A DNA stretch of 64,000 nucleotides from Beroe ovata. Taxonomy: Eukaryota; Ctenophora; Nuda; Beroida; Beroidae. Below are positions 46,597 through 62,220 of the stretch, piece after piece (position 1 is the stretch's first letter; every line of letters starts with the position of its first letter). Under the pieces are notes generated by a model, which saw only the letters and a program-made list of their open reading frames with translations, did no database searches and had not been told where the DNA came from. The stretch lies in contig CAMPET010000031.1 of NCBI GenBank assembly GCA_946803715.1, positions 94,892-158,891 on the forward strand, in the 5' to 3' direction. The position numbers and the translations under genes were made by a program.

Positions 46597-48138
46597 AAGC
46601 TGCGGCCGCGGCGCCGCGTGCGCGTGAGATTGAGAACCAGTGGACAGTACAACTACACGACATCGACTCGACAGATAGACCCGCCAAACTCAAAAGCAGC
46701 AATTAAGCTTAGCTATAGATATGATCTAGAGCTTTAGCTGATCATGATGCACGACGCGATAGCCGAATTAGTGCCGCGCGATTTGTACCTACCGTCCTAC
46801 CATGCACATGCATTTAAGCACGCGCGAATCACGAGCCGCGCCGCGCACGGAACCAGGGTCTATACAGTAGCTATACAACCATCGATCGATTACAGTGTAC
46901 AGGCAACAATAATCTACTATGAACTACATGACTCTTGTTCTACGAGTCTACGACATGTTCTACGACATGTTCTACGAGTCTACGACATGGACATATGTGT
47001 CATGAAAATGAAATAGATATTGATTCAAAAATTTCAGCTCAGTCACTGTGGCGTGCCATCAGCCATGCCACTGAGTAGACAATTGACAAAGGTGAAGCTG
47101 AGGGCCGAAGGTGGAAGGGGCTTACAATTGCTAACAATTGCGGCTTGCGCTTCTTTTTCCTCTCTTCCGCATGTTCCTTCCATGTTCCTTAATGTACTAA
47201 TGTAGTGTGTGCACATATTATCTCAATCTCATAATTAAAAATCCATAATCACAAATTATATCTGATATCTGCGCCATTGCACCAAGCCGTCCCCATTCCT
47301 CGAGAAACCTTATAGGGCAAAGCCGAGTATAGAACACTTGAGTAAGATCTTTTAAGATCATATTCCAGTATTCCTAGAATGGCACACTGTAATACAAGGG
47401 AAGGACACTTCTAGTATGTAGTACCTATAAGAAACTAATTAGGATGATCAATAATGAAAAANCGAGAAACTGAGGTCAGATAAAATCTGACAACATCAGC
47501 GTTGTATAGGATTTTACCCGGCCCTACCCTTGCTCATTGCTGCAGGCGGTCGATTTTATTGCGCGCACCGACGGTAGGATAAAATCCTACAAGCATCAGC
47601 GGATTGCATCAGCGATCTACTTATGCTAGCATCGCCAGATAACACTTACCAGGGTCTATCATCGTTAATCATCGATCGATTACAGGCAACATGGACAAAG
47701 GTGAGGCTGAGGGCCAAAGGGGCTTCCGCTTAAAATTGCAAACATGATTGCGCGTCCGCGTCTTTTCCCCCTCTTTCGCATGTTCATGTTCATCATCATG
47801 TTCCTGATCCCACAAAATCAAGTCATATGTACTGTAGTGTGTAGACATATTACATGGAAGCGGACGTACGATTACGCCATATTACGGTAGTGGTAGGTAG
47901 TGGTACGTCTGCAATCTGCATGCATATGTTATTTCAATCTCATAGTATTAGTCATACCCGCGCCGAGCTGTCCGCCATTCCTCTAGAAATATTATAGGGC
48001 AAAGCTGAGTATAGAACATTTGAGTAAGATCTTTTTAGATCATATTCCAGTATTCCTACAATGGCACACTGTAATACAAGGGAAGGACACTTCTAGTACC
48101 TATATAAGAAACTAATTAGGATGATCAATAATGAAAAA
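46568..48138. repeat. Tandem near-duplicate across a single N (46568-47461 and 47463-~48138)
   Basis: Immediately after the N at 47462, CGAGAAACTGAGGTCAG repeats 46568. Both copies end with the same passage (AATGGCACACTGTAATACAA ... GATGATCAATAATGAAAAA); the first stops there at the N. They differ by large indels: a run of TCTACGACATGT-type repeats near 46935-46990 is only in the first, and sequence around 47840-47910 only in the second. Same signature as the two spectrin duplications, so probably two haplotypes in series. Confidence 0.8.
47507..47590. repeat. Short inverted-repeat element (MITE-like hairpin), copy 2
   Basis: Arms TAGGATTTTACCC/CCTACCCTTGC and ACGGTAGGATAAAATCCTA pair across about 40 bases containing GCGCGCACCGA, as in copy 1. 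It follows a partial second copy of the GTCAGAT inverted repeat. Whether it is an independent insertion or the allelic counterpart of copy 1 is unclear, because it lies in the duplicated tract. Confidence 0.5.
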
Positions 48139-50165
48139 TCAGTTATCAGCTGCATTTGTAGGGTTTCTAATTCTATATCATCCAATTCTATGTGCAATGC
48201 TCAATGTTGTTTCATGTATGTCTGATATGTGATGATCCCTTACACACTACACAGGAAGTTAGATGAATCATATTAAATACTGCTAATGTTAACCAATGTC
48301 CTATTTGCATCAGACATTCAGTTCACTTGCTGTCAAAATTCAAATAACACAGTGTCGCTATAACACACCCAAAATCTCAGAAAATGTGCCCTTTTGCACT
48401 CTCACTTCTATCAATATCATACGGATGGCGTATGATTCATACGCCATTCGACCCTACAACCTATGTTTTGAAATATGTAATGATATCTTAACATCTTACA
48501 TACATTAAAGCTAATTAAAGAAGGAACTTCAGATTATTCATCGTTTAACATGGTAAATTAACAAAGACTGCAAGTCTCTCCCTTCCTCTCATGGCCTTTT
48601 GTCGTTCAGTATCTCGTACAGGGAAGTTTGTGCTTGTTAATCATTATGTCATCATCATCATTGTCAGACCTTGGTCACGTGACATCCCCCCGCTTGATTA
48701 CATTCACTTTGACTTAACAATATTCATGTGAGACCACTCTTACGTTCTTTACTCTAACTGTTCTTAATTTTTCGCACCTATGGAGCATACCTGACACAAT
48801 TCGGATCATATCACTATCAACCAATTGTTGCTCATTCATAGAACAATCTAAGTGAAACTGTACTTAATTGTAAATCATGGAAATAATGAACATTTACATT
48901 TTTCTTTTATTATCAAGATGGCAGACCGGCAGCTAAAACCACTGACGAACAACAGTATTGACTTAAAAAACATGGATATTACCAACATCGTGATTCTACA
49001 GGTAGCTTAAATTTGGGGGATATTGAGAGCACTTTTTAGAGGATCTAGAGCACTTACATGTTGATCAATGTTTATCGAAAGGGTTTCCTTCATCATGGTA
49101 ATTGGTATGATCATAGTTTTGTCGTGGCAGGGGCAAGGTATTCAGGGAATCATTGTTAACTGTGTTGCTGTGTAGCACCAGCAGGGTAATTGTGACAGAG
49201 CGACATAGTAGGACACAACGTTTTTCTTTTGTGTGCGTGTCACATGGTGCAACTTGTAATATTGACAGGGGTTAATTTGATTTGCACCAACTTACATATA
49301 TCCGCCACTTATCCATTGTTTACTGTGACACTAATCAATGAGATGACACAAAACTTGTTATTGCTACAACGACTTAGTGCATATAGTGTGTCTGAGATTA
49401 TATTGGCTTTCGTACGATTGGGCCGAGGGTTAACTATAAGTATCCGATTGAGTTATCGAGCATGTTTTGCCAGCCCCATTATTGAGAAATTTCTGTCAGC
49501 ATTTTCTTACTACCCTTTTAGTTCTTCGGTTTCCGTTTATACTGATGCCAAGATGAGAGAAGTTAAAATCAATATATATCCTCAAGATAATTTCCCGATA
49601 AAATGAATGTGATGAATGTCGGTAGACGAGCGAGCGCTGCTTTCAGACGTTGCGAAGAAGAAAAAACTGTGTCACTGTCAGTTCGACCAAATATATCGGT
49701 AATGGGCGTGCAACTGAACTCCGAGGAATTGATATGAAATCTCCCCCCACTCTACATTATACCTCCCCAACATCCATTCTCTCAGAAAATAATGAATTTA
49801 ACATACGGCAATAATTCTGTTCCCACATTCCAGGAGGGCACTCGTGGCATATGACTATTTTTAGATAAATCATATGTCATTGGCAATATATTTTCTCTCG
49901 CTGCGTTCGGTGGGGCAAAAGCCTCCTCATACTGTGTGTGTTTTGTGATAGAGTTACTGAACTATATATATACCAGTGTCAGTATTATAATATAACGGAC
50001 GTGTCTACTGCGCGTCTACAACTCGTATTTTGTCATACGGTGAAGCTGATATTCGTACAATGTATTCACACTTGCTAGAGGTTTGCAGCTCTCTCCTCCT
50101 CTTTCGTATTGTTCTAATTCCGCCCTATTACCGGGTATTCGGTAACACCACCACTCTGCGCCACC
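48139..50165. other. No supported gene; probable promoter region of the calmodulin-like gene at its end
   Basis: The 125-codon frame at 49229-49606 has no domain and no codon bias that I can defend. A TATA-like ACTATATATATACC lies at 49961-49974, about 200 bases before the start codon at 50166. An inverted repeat TTACCG-GGTATT-CGGTAA at 50128-50145 would form a small stem-loop in the leader. Confidence 0.4.
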
Positions 50166-51336
50166 ATGCGCCACTTTGTGCCTAATAGCGGCACCCTACA
50201 GGATAACGCCCTACTGGCGGATAAGATTACAGATGCTCACATAGAGGAATTTAGACACGCATTCACAATGTTTGATAAGGATGGAGATGGGAGCATATCA
50301 ACCAAGGAACTGGGTTTGTTTACTTTATGCTAAAAACTGGATGTTGTCCAAGATAGCTGTGATGTACATTGTACTATATGATCATTGATCATGTTTGGTC
50401 AGCATATTGTACAAGGATTGATGGACCTGCGTCAAATATAACATTGTGTTTAGGAACAGTAATGAGGAGCTTAGGACAAAATCCGACAGAAAAGGAACTG
50501 AGAGAAATATGTAATGAGGTATGTCACGGAGAATAAATGAGCAAAACCGGACGAATCTTCGTCTCTTTCGTCTAAAAACACTCCGATCATTTTCCTTTTC
50601 GTCACCTGATCCTCATATCATATTCTCTAGGTAGACGTGGATGGAAATGGGAGACTCGACTTCAAAGAATTCATCCTCCTCATGACAACCCACTTCGATA
50701 CCATCAATGCTGAGTCAGAGCTCAGAACTGCGTTTCAGGTGACCAAAAATGTACAAATGTACAAATGTACAAATGTACAAAAATGTACAAATTGTGGTAG
50801 AGGTAGGTATGAAAAGATGGGTTATTTGACATATTTTCCCCAGGTGTTTGATTCCAAGGGAAAAGGTTGGATTGACGAAGCTGAGCTCCGGAGATATCTG
50901 ACAACCATCGGGGATAAACTCACTGCGTCTGAGGTGAAAATCAGGATTCTAAAACCAAAATTCTACCAATACTCAGTCTCCAAATATCATAGTCCTATCA
51001 CTGAAAATTTTTAACCATAATTTTAACCATAATTTTAACCATAATGCAACAAATTTAGTTAAAAACCACCAACATCTCGAGCCATGATATCCTATTGGTC
51101 AGGTGGACGAACTACTTCACGAGGCAGACAGTGATGGAGACGGTAGAATAAACTATCTCGAATTTGTGAAGCTCATGACCCAAGAATCACTACAGGTTTC
51201 AAGGGAAGCGTTGTTTTCAATCCCCGGCTTGTGTGTTGATGCTAGAGATTGTGTGCTTCACTAAAACTGTTTCTAGGTAAAAGATCCATCACCGAAATCA
51301 AGTGATACTGGCTGGAGAGGAAGTCGGAACCAGTAG
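50166..51336 (+). CDS. Calmodulin-like EF-hand calcium sensor, six exons, 187 aa
   Basis: Exons are 50166-50313, 50454-50518, 50631-50738, 50844-50933, 51103-51195 and 51277-51336 (TAG at 51334-51336), all GT-AG with matching phases. The start has a Kozak-like GCCACCATGC. Four EF hands follow calmodulin spacing: loops [12 protein letters not shown] (37-48), [12 protein letters not shown] (73-84), [12 protein letters not shown] (110-121) and [12 protein letters not shown] (146-157). Loop 3 has Lys at two calcium-ligand positions and is probably weak or inactive; the other three look competent. Compared with calmodulin (148-149 aa) there is an N-terminal extension of about 25 residues and a Ser/Lys/Arg C-terminal tail of about 20. 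It is therefore a paralogue, not calmodulin itself. Targets are unknown. Confidence 0.88.
50749..50790. repeat. Five-copy ATGTACAA tandem repeat in an intron
   Basis: The 8-base unit ATGTACAA occurs four times directly and a fifth time after AA, starting 11 bases after the exon-3 donor of the calmodulin-like gene. Confidence 0.9.
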
Positions 51337-52559
51337 CTCCATCATCAGAGTAGAAGAGAAAGTGAGAGAGGAGAAATGTGAAATAGTAGAAGAGGAGAAT
51401 ACATATATTCAGGACGACACATCAACACAACTTGCAACAGCTGGTTCAGGGAATGAATTTGGCATGATTGGTATTGAAATGTGTCCGAAGCAGGAAGGGA
51501 TTTGGTGTATAATAATAGTCGTTGTTTTCAATAGGATCACGATGTTTAAGTTAGAGAATGTTTTGAGAATAGCATCAATTACAGTGGTATTTCCAGACAA
51601 CTGATTCTATTTCACATTAATAAGTATGATAAAAGGCTCAATACCTGGATATGCTATGAAAAATAATGATTTTCTAAACAAAAAACTGTAAAAATCAAGT
51701 AGATATGAAACCAAAATGAATAACTTTTTAAATTCCAAGCATATGTTTTGTAAATGAAATATAAAAGTTAATAATATTGCATCATGGTTGATCTACATAT
51801 ATTGGAATGATTGACGTATTATCGAAGATGCAATGTGACGTCACTACTGTTTCTTATCGTTAATATAGGAGCGTTTATCCTAGATGGTGTTAACCTAAAC
51901 ACTTGCAGCATGGAGAGTTTCAAAACTGTACAAAAACAAACCTATTTATGTATGTATATCTTGTCGAGAGTTCCAACTCACCACAGTTTGGTCACAAATC
52001 GTCATATTTCAGAGAAATTGTCTGTATCAAACGCATCAGGCGGGATAAAATAAGTCTAGATGTTGCCGAAACTCGATATCAAACAGTACAATACTCACAT
52101 CTATGTTGTTGTAGTTCGATTTGACAAGAGATGAGCACGTTTTTGACGTAGCTCAGCTCTTGTTTCCTCACCGTTAGCGACAATGTCCTTGAACATAAGT
52201 TCTGAAATATTGGATCTTTACACAGGCCCGCTTTGGCGTGGTGTCAACGCCACACAGCAGATTGGCGACATGGCGCTTATCTGCCCTGCATGGATGAAAC
52301 GCGCGTACACGCGCGATCCATATCACAAATATTGCATCGCGTGTTCCAGAAAATGCCTGTCTTTTGAAAATATTTGACATTTTTGCGACATATGTGTTAC
52401 TCCAGTAGCCCAGCCATAGTCAGTATGCAACTTCCGAGTGGACAAAGTTTCTCAACGGTTTTCGTTAGTTCTAAGTGTCCTTAATCAAAATAATTAACTG
52501 CCGTTTGATGAATCGACGTCATGGGGGGTTCTAGGGCCACGCCCATTTTTAACGCCGCT
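51337..52559. other. 3' region of the calmodulin-like gene and intergenic DNA
   Basis: Open frames at 51302-51604 run through the 3' untranslated region and are not supported as genes. No RNA gene or repeat family was recognised. Confidence 0.5.
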
Positions 52560-52567
52560 CGCGTAAG

Positions 52568-53040
52568 AGCAAATCGTCATATCTCGACTTCCGAAGGTCA
52601 TAGAACGATAAATAATGGCTTAAAAGAAGCGCAACGGCCATGTTTATATTAGCGTGTACTGTAATCCTAAGCGCCAAACCCTTTACTTTTTGAGATATAA
52701 GCAAAAAACCGATTTTTTGGCTCAGCGGTCATGATATTGGAGCATCTCGGTTTCTGAAGGTCATAGAACGGCTTACGATAGCTCAAAAGAAGCGCAATGG
52801 CAATGTTTATATTGGTGTGTACTGTACTTCAAAGCTCCAAACCCTTTACTTTTCGAGATATGACCAAAAAACCAATTTTCGGGTCCAGCGAACATCATAT
52901 TCCACAGATAGGATGGTAACGCTATGGCTTGTGAAGGTCATATTCAGGAATTAGGGTGCTTGAAAGGAGCGCAATGTACTGTAACTTGGGCTCCTGAAGC
53001 CCTCACTGTTTGGAATGTAACCAAAAGTTCCCGGGAGGTA
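52568..53040. repeat. Tandem repeat with a ~163-177 bp period, at least 2.8 copies, entering a gap
   Basis: The phrase GAAGGTCATA recurs at 52593, 52756 and 52933. Between recurrences the order of blocks is the same: AAAAGAAGCGCAA, ATGTTTATATT, GTGTACTGTA, CCAAACCCTTTACTTTT, GAGATAT and AAAAAACC. Units 1 and 2 are similar; unit 3 is diverged. The array continues into the 575-base gap, so it is probably longer and was not assembled. Confidence 0.8.
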
Positions 53041-53054
53041 AGGGATAGAATGCT

Positions 53055-53629
53055 NNNNNNNNNNNNNNNNNNNNNNNNNNNNNNNNNNNNNNNNNNNNNN
53101 NNNNNNNNNNNNNNNNNNNNNNNNNNNNNNNNNNNNNNNNNNNNNNNNNNNNNNNNNNNNNNNNNNNNNNNNNNNNNNNNNNNNNNNNNNNNNNNNNNNN
53201 NNNNNNNNNNNNNNNNNNNNNNNNNNNNNNNNNNNNNNNNNNNNNNNNNNNNNNNNNNNNNNNNNNNNNNNNNNNNNNNNNNNNNNNNNNNNNNNNNNNN
53301 NNNNNNNNNNNNNNNNNNNNNNNNNNNNNNNNNNNNNNNNNNNNNNNNNNNNNNNNNNNNNNNNNNNNNNNNNNNNNNNNNNNNNNNNNNNNNNNNNNNN
53401 NNNNNNNNNNNNNNNNNNNNNNNNNNNNNNNNNNNNNNNNNNNNNNNNNNNNNNNNNNNNNNNNNNNNNNNNNNNNNNNNNNNNNNNNNNNNNNNNNNNN
53501 NNNNNNNNNNNNNNNNNNNNNNNNNNNNNNNNNNNNNNNNNNNNNNNNNNNNNNNNNNNNNNNNNNNNNNNNNNNNNNNNNNNNNNNNNNNNNNNNNNNN
53601 NNNNNNNNNNNNNNNNNNNNNNNNNNNNN
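53055..53629. other. Assembly gap (575 N)
   Basis: Ns with tandem-repeat sequence on the left and a CCTCTTCCAC-rich passage on the right. Any upstream exon or terminal sequence of the recombinase element would lie in or near it. Confidence 0.99.
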
Positions 53630-53888
53630 CTCTTCCACATGGCGTCTTGCCAGCTGCGCCTCTTCAACAGGGCCTCTTTACACCTCCACCTCTTCCACAC
53701 ACTGCGCGCAACCGCACGTGTGAACAAACCGGTCACACGGCCAGCATTCTCCATTCCTTAGTTTTTCCTTTATTTTTCCAGCTTCCTTCATAGTACTATC
53801 CTCAAATTTGTGATTGAATCTTCGTTATTGAATAAAGAATTACGACCATTTTCCCTTATTCATATTTAATTCATATTCTATTCTTAGC

Positions 53889-55082
53889 ATGATGAACTTT
53901 GTCAAAACTGACTTGGACAACCTCCTGAAAGAGTCCAAGAGTCGGCATACTGTCAACAAAACGGCCAAAGATGTTCAGTACTTTCAACAGTTTCTCGACC
54001 AAATTCAAGGAGTGAAGACTCCTATGAAGGATATTCCAGAGCAGCAACTGGTAGAACACCTGTGCACTTTCTTTGGGGGTGTGAAGAAGCGTTCTGACGG
54101 CACGGAGTATGAGCCCACCTCTCTTTGGAGCATGTACGCATCCTTGAAGCGACACCTGACCGAAATGAACTACCAGTTTGAGGACTCTAAGCAGATAACA
54201 GTCGCACTGGCGCGAGTAACAGAGGTTCTTAAAGCTGTTTCGCGGACACTGAAGAAGAGTGGTAAAGGAAACCTACCCAATGCGTCGGATGCAGTAAGCA
54301 GTGCAGAAATCCAGGAACTTTTCACCAGCAAAGTTGCTGGTAGGCATGGACCTAAAGCGCTGAACAACGCTATGTTGATTTTTCTCATGTTTCTGGGATT
54401 CCGGGGATGTTCTGAGGTATACTCTCGGATGTTAGGGGATCTCAAGATCGTAACTATTGATGGCAAGAAAGAACTTCGCATTTCAAGAGAAAGGGTCACA
54501 AAGACACGAAATGGGGAGGTTCCAAGAGCTGTTCCCTTCGGCCTTCCCTCTCTCGCAGCCACTGGTGGCTCTGATTGCCCAGTTTTAGCTTTCGAAGAGC
54601 TACAGAAACGACGCCCCACGAAATTCCTTGGTGAGAACACCCCGCTCTTTTTGCGACCAAGCAATTCATTCCTCGCAGAGCAAAGTGTCCTCCCGGATAA
54701 AGCCTGGTTTTATAACTCTAGGGTGGGAGTCAACCATATAACTAAGATGATGAAAACTATGATGATAAGTTCTGCCATTGATACCACCGGTCGCAAGATT
54801 ACAAATACTTCCTGTAGGAAAAGCCTAGCCACCACATTGATAAAGAAGAGATACTCTTCTAAGGCTATTATGAAACAGCTACGTCACAGTAACGCGGCAT
54901 CAATGTTGAGATACGACGCTACTGAAGCGCCAGTTGACAAACTGACGAAGGACCTTTTGGGACAAGTTGATGATGAGACCCCGTGCAGCAGCAAGGACAA
55001 TGCCAATGTACAGAAACAGGTTGATGTTGTACAAGGGGTACAAGGGAACAATGTAACCAAAATTTTTAATATCACTTTTTAG
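53889..55082 (+). mobile_element. Crypton/DUF3504-type tyrosine recombinase, intact ORF of 397 aa
   Basis: The ORF has an N-terminal SAM-like core-binding region (about 1-125) and a C-terminal catalytic domain. Catalytic landmarks: GFRG with R172 (first Arg); KITNTSCRKS with R310, where the usual His of HxxR is Thr (T307); RH at 332-333; and RYD with the candidate nucleophile Y342 nine residues after H333. The passage GRKITNTSCRKSLATT and the preceding WFYNSRVGVN segment resemble the DUF3504 domain of ZMYM/KCTD1-type proteins, which derive from Crypton transposons. Cryptons have no terminal inverted repeats, and none were found. The ORF is uninterrupted in a single exon; a possible acceptor (TATTCTTAG) lies one base before the ATG. 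It could be an active element or a domesticated gene. Confidence 0.75.
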
Positions 55083-55259
55083 GTTGGGACTTAATTTTAA
55101 ATCTATTTTTAACCTATTTATCATTGCTTGTTTTAAGTCCTAATTTATATTCTTGTTGCCGTTATTTCATTTTCAACTTTCTTATGTTCATTCAGAATCT
55201 TATTTGTCCTCCTCATCGAATTTGATTGAATTTCGAAATCTCAACACTGCTTGAAAAAC

Positions 55260-55325
55260 TGTGGCATAATACCAAAAAAGTGTGGCATAATACCAAAAAG
55301 TGTGGCATAATATGAAAAAAGTGTG
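55260..55325. repeat. Three-copy ~20 bp tandem repeat ending at a single N
   Basis: The unit GTGTGGCATAATACCAAAAA occurs three times with small changes, and the start of a fourth copy is cut at the N at 55326. It separates the recombinase ORF from the p38 gene fragment. Confidence 0.85.
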
Positions 55326-55326
55326 N

Positions 55327-59060
<3,734 letters not shown>

Positions 59061-59204
59061 TTTCTGCAGAAGGGTAGAAAAAGTCATAATAATTATCTTT
59101 TCACACTTGTATCACAGGGTGATGCTAATTATTTGATCAAAGATGTACCACGGAGGATATAAAAGATTCTAGAGGTTTTTCCATGTACTCGGCGCTGGGC
59201 TATC

Positions 59205-59275
59205 AAAATTCCACCCTTGCCAAATGCCAGGGATAATATTCCGCAAGCGAGGATAGGGAGTAATTATAATCCTAC
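59205..59275. repeat. Diverged copy of the CCCTTGC hairpin family
   Basis: Left arm AAAATTCCACCCTTGCCAAA and right arm GCGAGGATAGGGAGTAATTA pair imperfectly, in the same arm order as the elements at 46411 and 47507, and also end in ATCCTAC. It lies about 150 bases upstream of the p38 start codon. Confidence 0.4.
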
Positions 59276-60795
59276 AGTGAGTTTAACAACGGGTGCCTAG
59301 ACAGTACCCCATTACAAAGAGTAGACAATATGTATTCAATTAGAATAAATTACATAACCACTGTTACATATATCAACCAACATCATTGAAGCATCAACAT
59401 AAGAGTAGATGTTGTATGAGATAGTCTCTATGTGAGAGACGAGATTTCTGATAACCCAAGGTGGGACTGGCAATGTGCCGAAATAATTCAATACAATCAT
59501 CGGAAATTCTAAGATTCGAGCCACAATGAGATGCCTATTTCGGCATGTGTTCTAGTGCTCAGTAGCCCCATTTGCTACTGTTGAAGTCTCTAAAAACACA
59601 CAGCACTCAAAAACAAACCACAAACTGGTCACTCAAAACATCCAAATATATAAATATGACAATAAAAGATCCCACTACACTTATACTAGAATACTGAATT
59701 TCAAATCACACTACATATGCGATAATTGCACTGCATTAGTGCATATTGTCAACATTGAGCATAATAATTTATCGACTGCTGCGCGCGCCCGTGGAAATGT
59801 GATGAATAGAGCTGTTGTTTTTGGACAAACAAAACAACTCAAATAATTGTTTAAATGCACGATTAAATGATAATATAACATTTAAATTTAAAAACTATAA
59901 AAAAAAGTGCCTACAGGCATGCTTGTTGACGCGCCGCGCATTATTTTTTTATATTCATTAGATCATAGATATAAAAATATTTTTATTTTTATATTACATC
60001 AATGTTGTCTGTTATGTCATCATTTTATCAGTTTTTTTCTTTTCATTGCATGCAAATAAGATCATGTTTGATTGATTGATTGGCATCTCCTAACTCCTTA
60101 TCTTTAATCAATGATCATTGATCATTGCTTACATTGTTAAATTTGATTTTCATCGCTTACGCTAAGTTACTGATCAAATATTGTTGCAAAGTTTGGTAAT
60201 CAAAATCTAAAGCAATTGCCTACAAGCATAACAGACTAGATTAACAGGCATCCAATACATGTATAGCCAAGTCTGTGTTCATGAATTTGGCTTAGGATTT
60301 TCCAAAATTGTTCATGAGCAGGTATGTTGATTACTTGGTTGAGGCAAATGAAGCTCATCATTGTGAATTGTCAATTCATGTACAGGATAGAAAGGGGACA
60401 ATCATCAGTTAACTTTTAAGGTTCCCCTTATGACAAGCTGCCAGCTGCCCCAGCAAGGGTATGGAGTAATCCCACTATCAGTCAGCATAAATGATAGTTT
60501 AAAAATTGAAAGAGAGCATGTTGCTCTTTAAAAACAACTTAGCCATCACTAAGTTTTGTTGGGTATGGTCTTTGAGAATGTCCTCTGGTTGTAAGTACTC
60601 AATAGTTATTTGCATTACCTACTGGAGTGTTTGTTAACTCCAAATAGGAATCATGATTCCAATGCTCAACAGGAGAATATTATTATGTGATTGAATACAC
60701 ACTGGTTTGAATAACTAAGTTGACTAAGATCAAAGATTCCCCTTCAATGCATTATTGTGTTAGGAAAATGTGAAAGGACAACATGCAACATCAAG

Positions 60796-60819
60796 ATGGC
60801 AGAATACCAAGAAGATGAT
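60796..60819 (+). CDS. Tentative first coding exon (MAEYQEDD) of an unidentified gene
   Basis: ATG at 60796 opens eight codons that end in GAT|GTGAGTAA, a good splice donor, after an AACATCAAG leader. A phase-0 acceptor at TTATTGCAG (61192-61200) would continue as VVSKFIPVLRLKS and stop after 29 codons, which is not convincing as a protein. No homologous family was recognised. It may equally be chance. Confidence 0.15.
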
Positions 60820-62220
60820 GTGAGTAATGATATTCAACTTAATATTTCACTATTGTCTAATTGATACAGTAGTATTTGTATCTAAAATAGGTGTAGGTAC
60901 CTGATAACATGGGTCAGTGAAGTATACTGGTAAAGTATGGATCCATCTTATTATCATGGGTGGTTATTTGGATTGTATATTTTGGTCAACATGTGATGTT
61001 TCAGGCTTAAGATAATATGAACTTGGAAATTTACCAGACCTATCTAGCAGAGTTTTTGTTTGTATGTTGTCCATCTGAACCTATTGTTGCTGGGTTATTA
61101 TTGCCTAGTAAGTGCCTCTGTAAGTGTACGTTGTTCTAAATAAAGGGGTTAACTATATTTGTTTCCCTCAAACACTTTTGAAATTGTTGTTTATTGCAGG
61201 TTGTCAGCAAATTTATTCCAGTATTGAGATTAAAGTCTTTTTTCTTTAATTTAATAGGAACATTTATATTACGTAACAAATAGTAGGTAACACATAGTAG
61301 GTAGTAGATATGTTAATAAGGATCAATGAAAGTTCTTCCTCAGCACCAATTGAGAACAGTCCCAATCCTCTATGTAGTTGTTGCGTCACAAAAACTAATG
61401 GATATTGGTATTTAAGCTAAATAAGGTGAACAGGATTGCAGCGTTCATAGTTGGGGAGCAGGCATTTATTCGATTTACTGGACAAATGGTTTAGGTTTAC
61501 CTTGCTTGCCTCTTGGGTTAGATGATCCCTTCAATTCTTGATTGGTGCCCGATGATTCCGTCTATTACATCATCCATTCAACTATTCAATCAAGGCAACA
61601 GATTTTCATGAGTATAAATGTGGACACTTCATATGCCCATGATTTGGATTGCAAATAGAAATCGATGAATCCTGTCAGCAGTATTTTGGCTATTGTGTAA
61701 CAGAATAATATTGCATCAATCCACAGGCCAAACCACCTTCTTTTGTCTAAAATTTCGCTCAAGAATACCTCGGTATGCAGCAAAAGCATATTCGGTGGAC
61801 CAGCAACCTGTGACGTACCTTTGCAAGTGCCGAAACTTTAACAGCAGCTTTTTGCACCCGTCACACAATTTTCTATGAAACGCTCATCAAGCTCGGCTCA
61901 ATGAATTTTATTGTTATACACCCTCCCACCCCCTTCAAACCACACCCTCCATGATATGACGTCATTTTCATAGCTGTATTATTGAAGCCGCATCTTTAGA
62001 TGAGTCATATGCTTTCGCTAACAATGATCTCGTGTTTTATTATAGATGTGTGGTGTGAGTGTGCGCTTAAACGTGCGTCTTACATTTGTTCTTTGTTTAC
62101 TTCTGCTTCTTTGTTCTGGATGTCCTCGTTTGTTTATATACCAATGCCCCATCCCCTCTATCTTTCTTCTCACTTTGAAACAACATCATCTTAGAAACGT
62201 GGCTAATATACCACAAATTG

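Noticed and set aside
49229-49606. 125-codon plus-strand frame
   Set aside because: Hydrophobic but without a recognised fold, and not linked by splice sites to the calmodulin-like gene.
52924-53793. 289- and 267-codon frames spanning 575 Ns
   Set aside because: They exist only because Ns contain no stop codons; the flanking residues show no domain.
54170-54664. 164-codon minus-strand frame
   Set aside because: Antisense shadow of the recombinase ORF, which has clear catalytic motifs.
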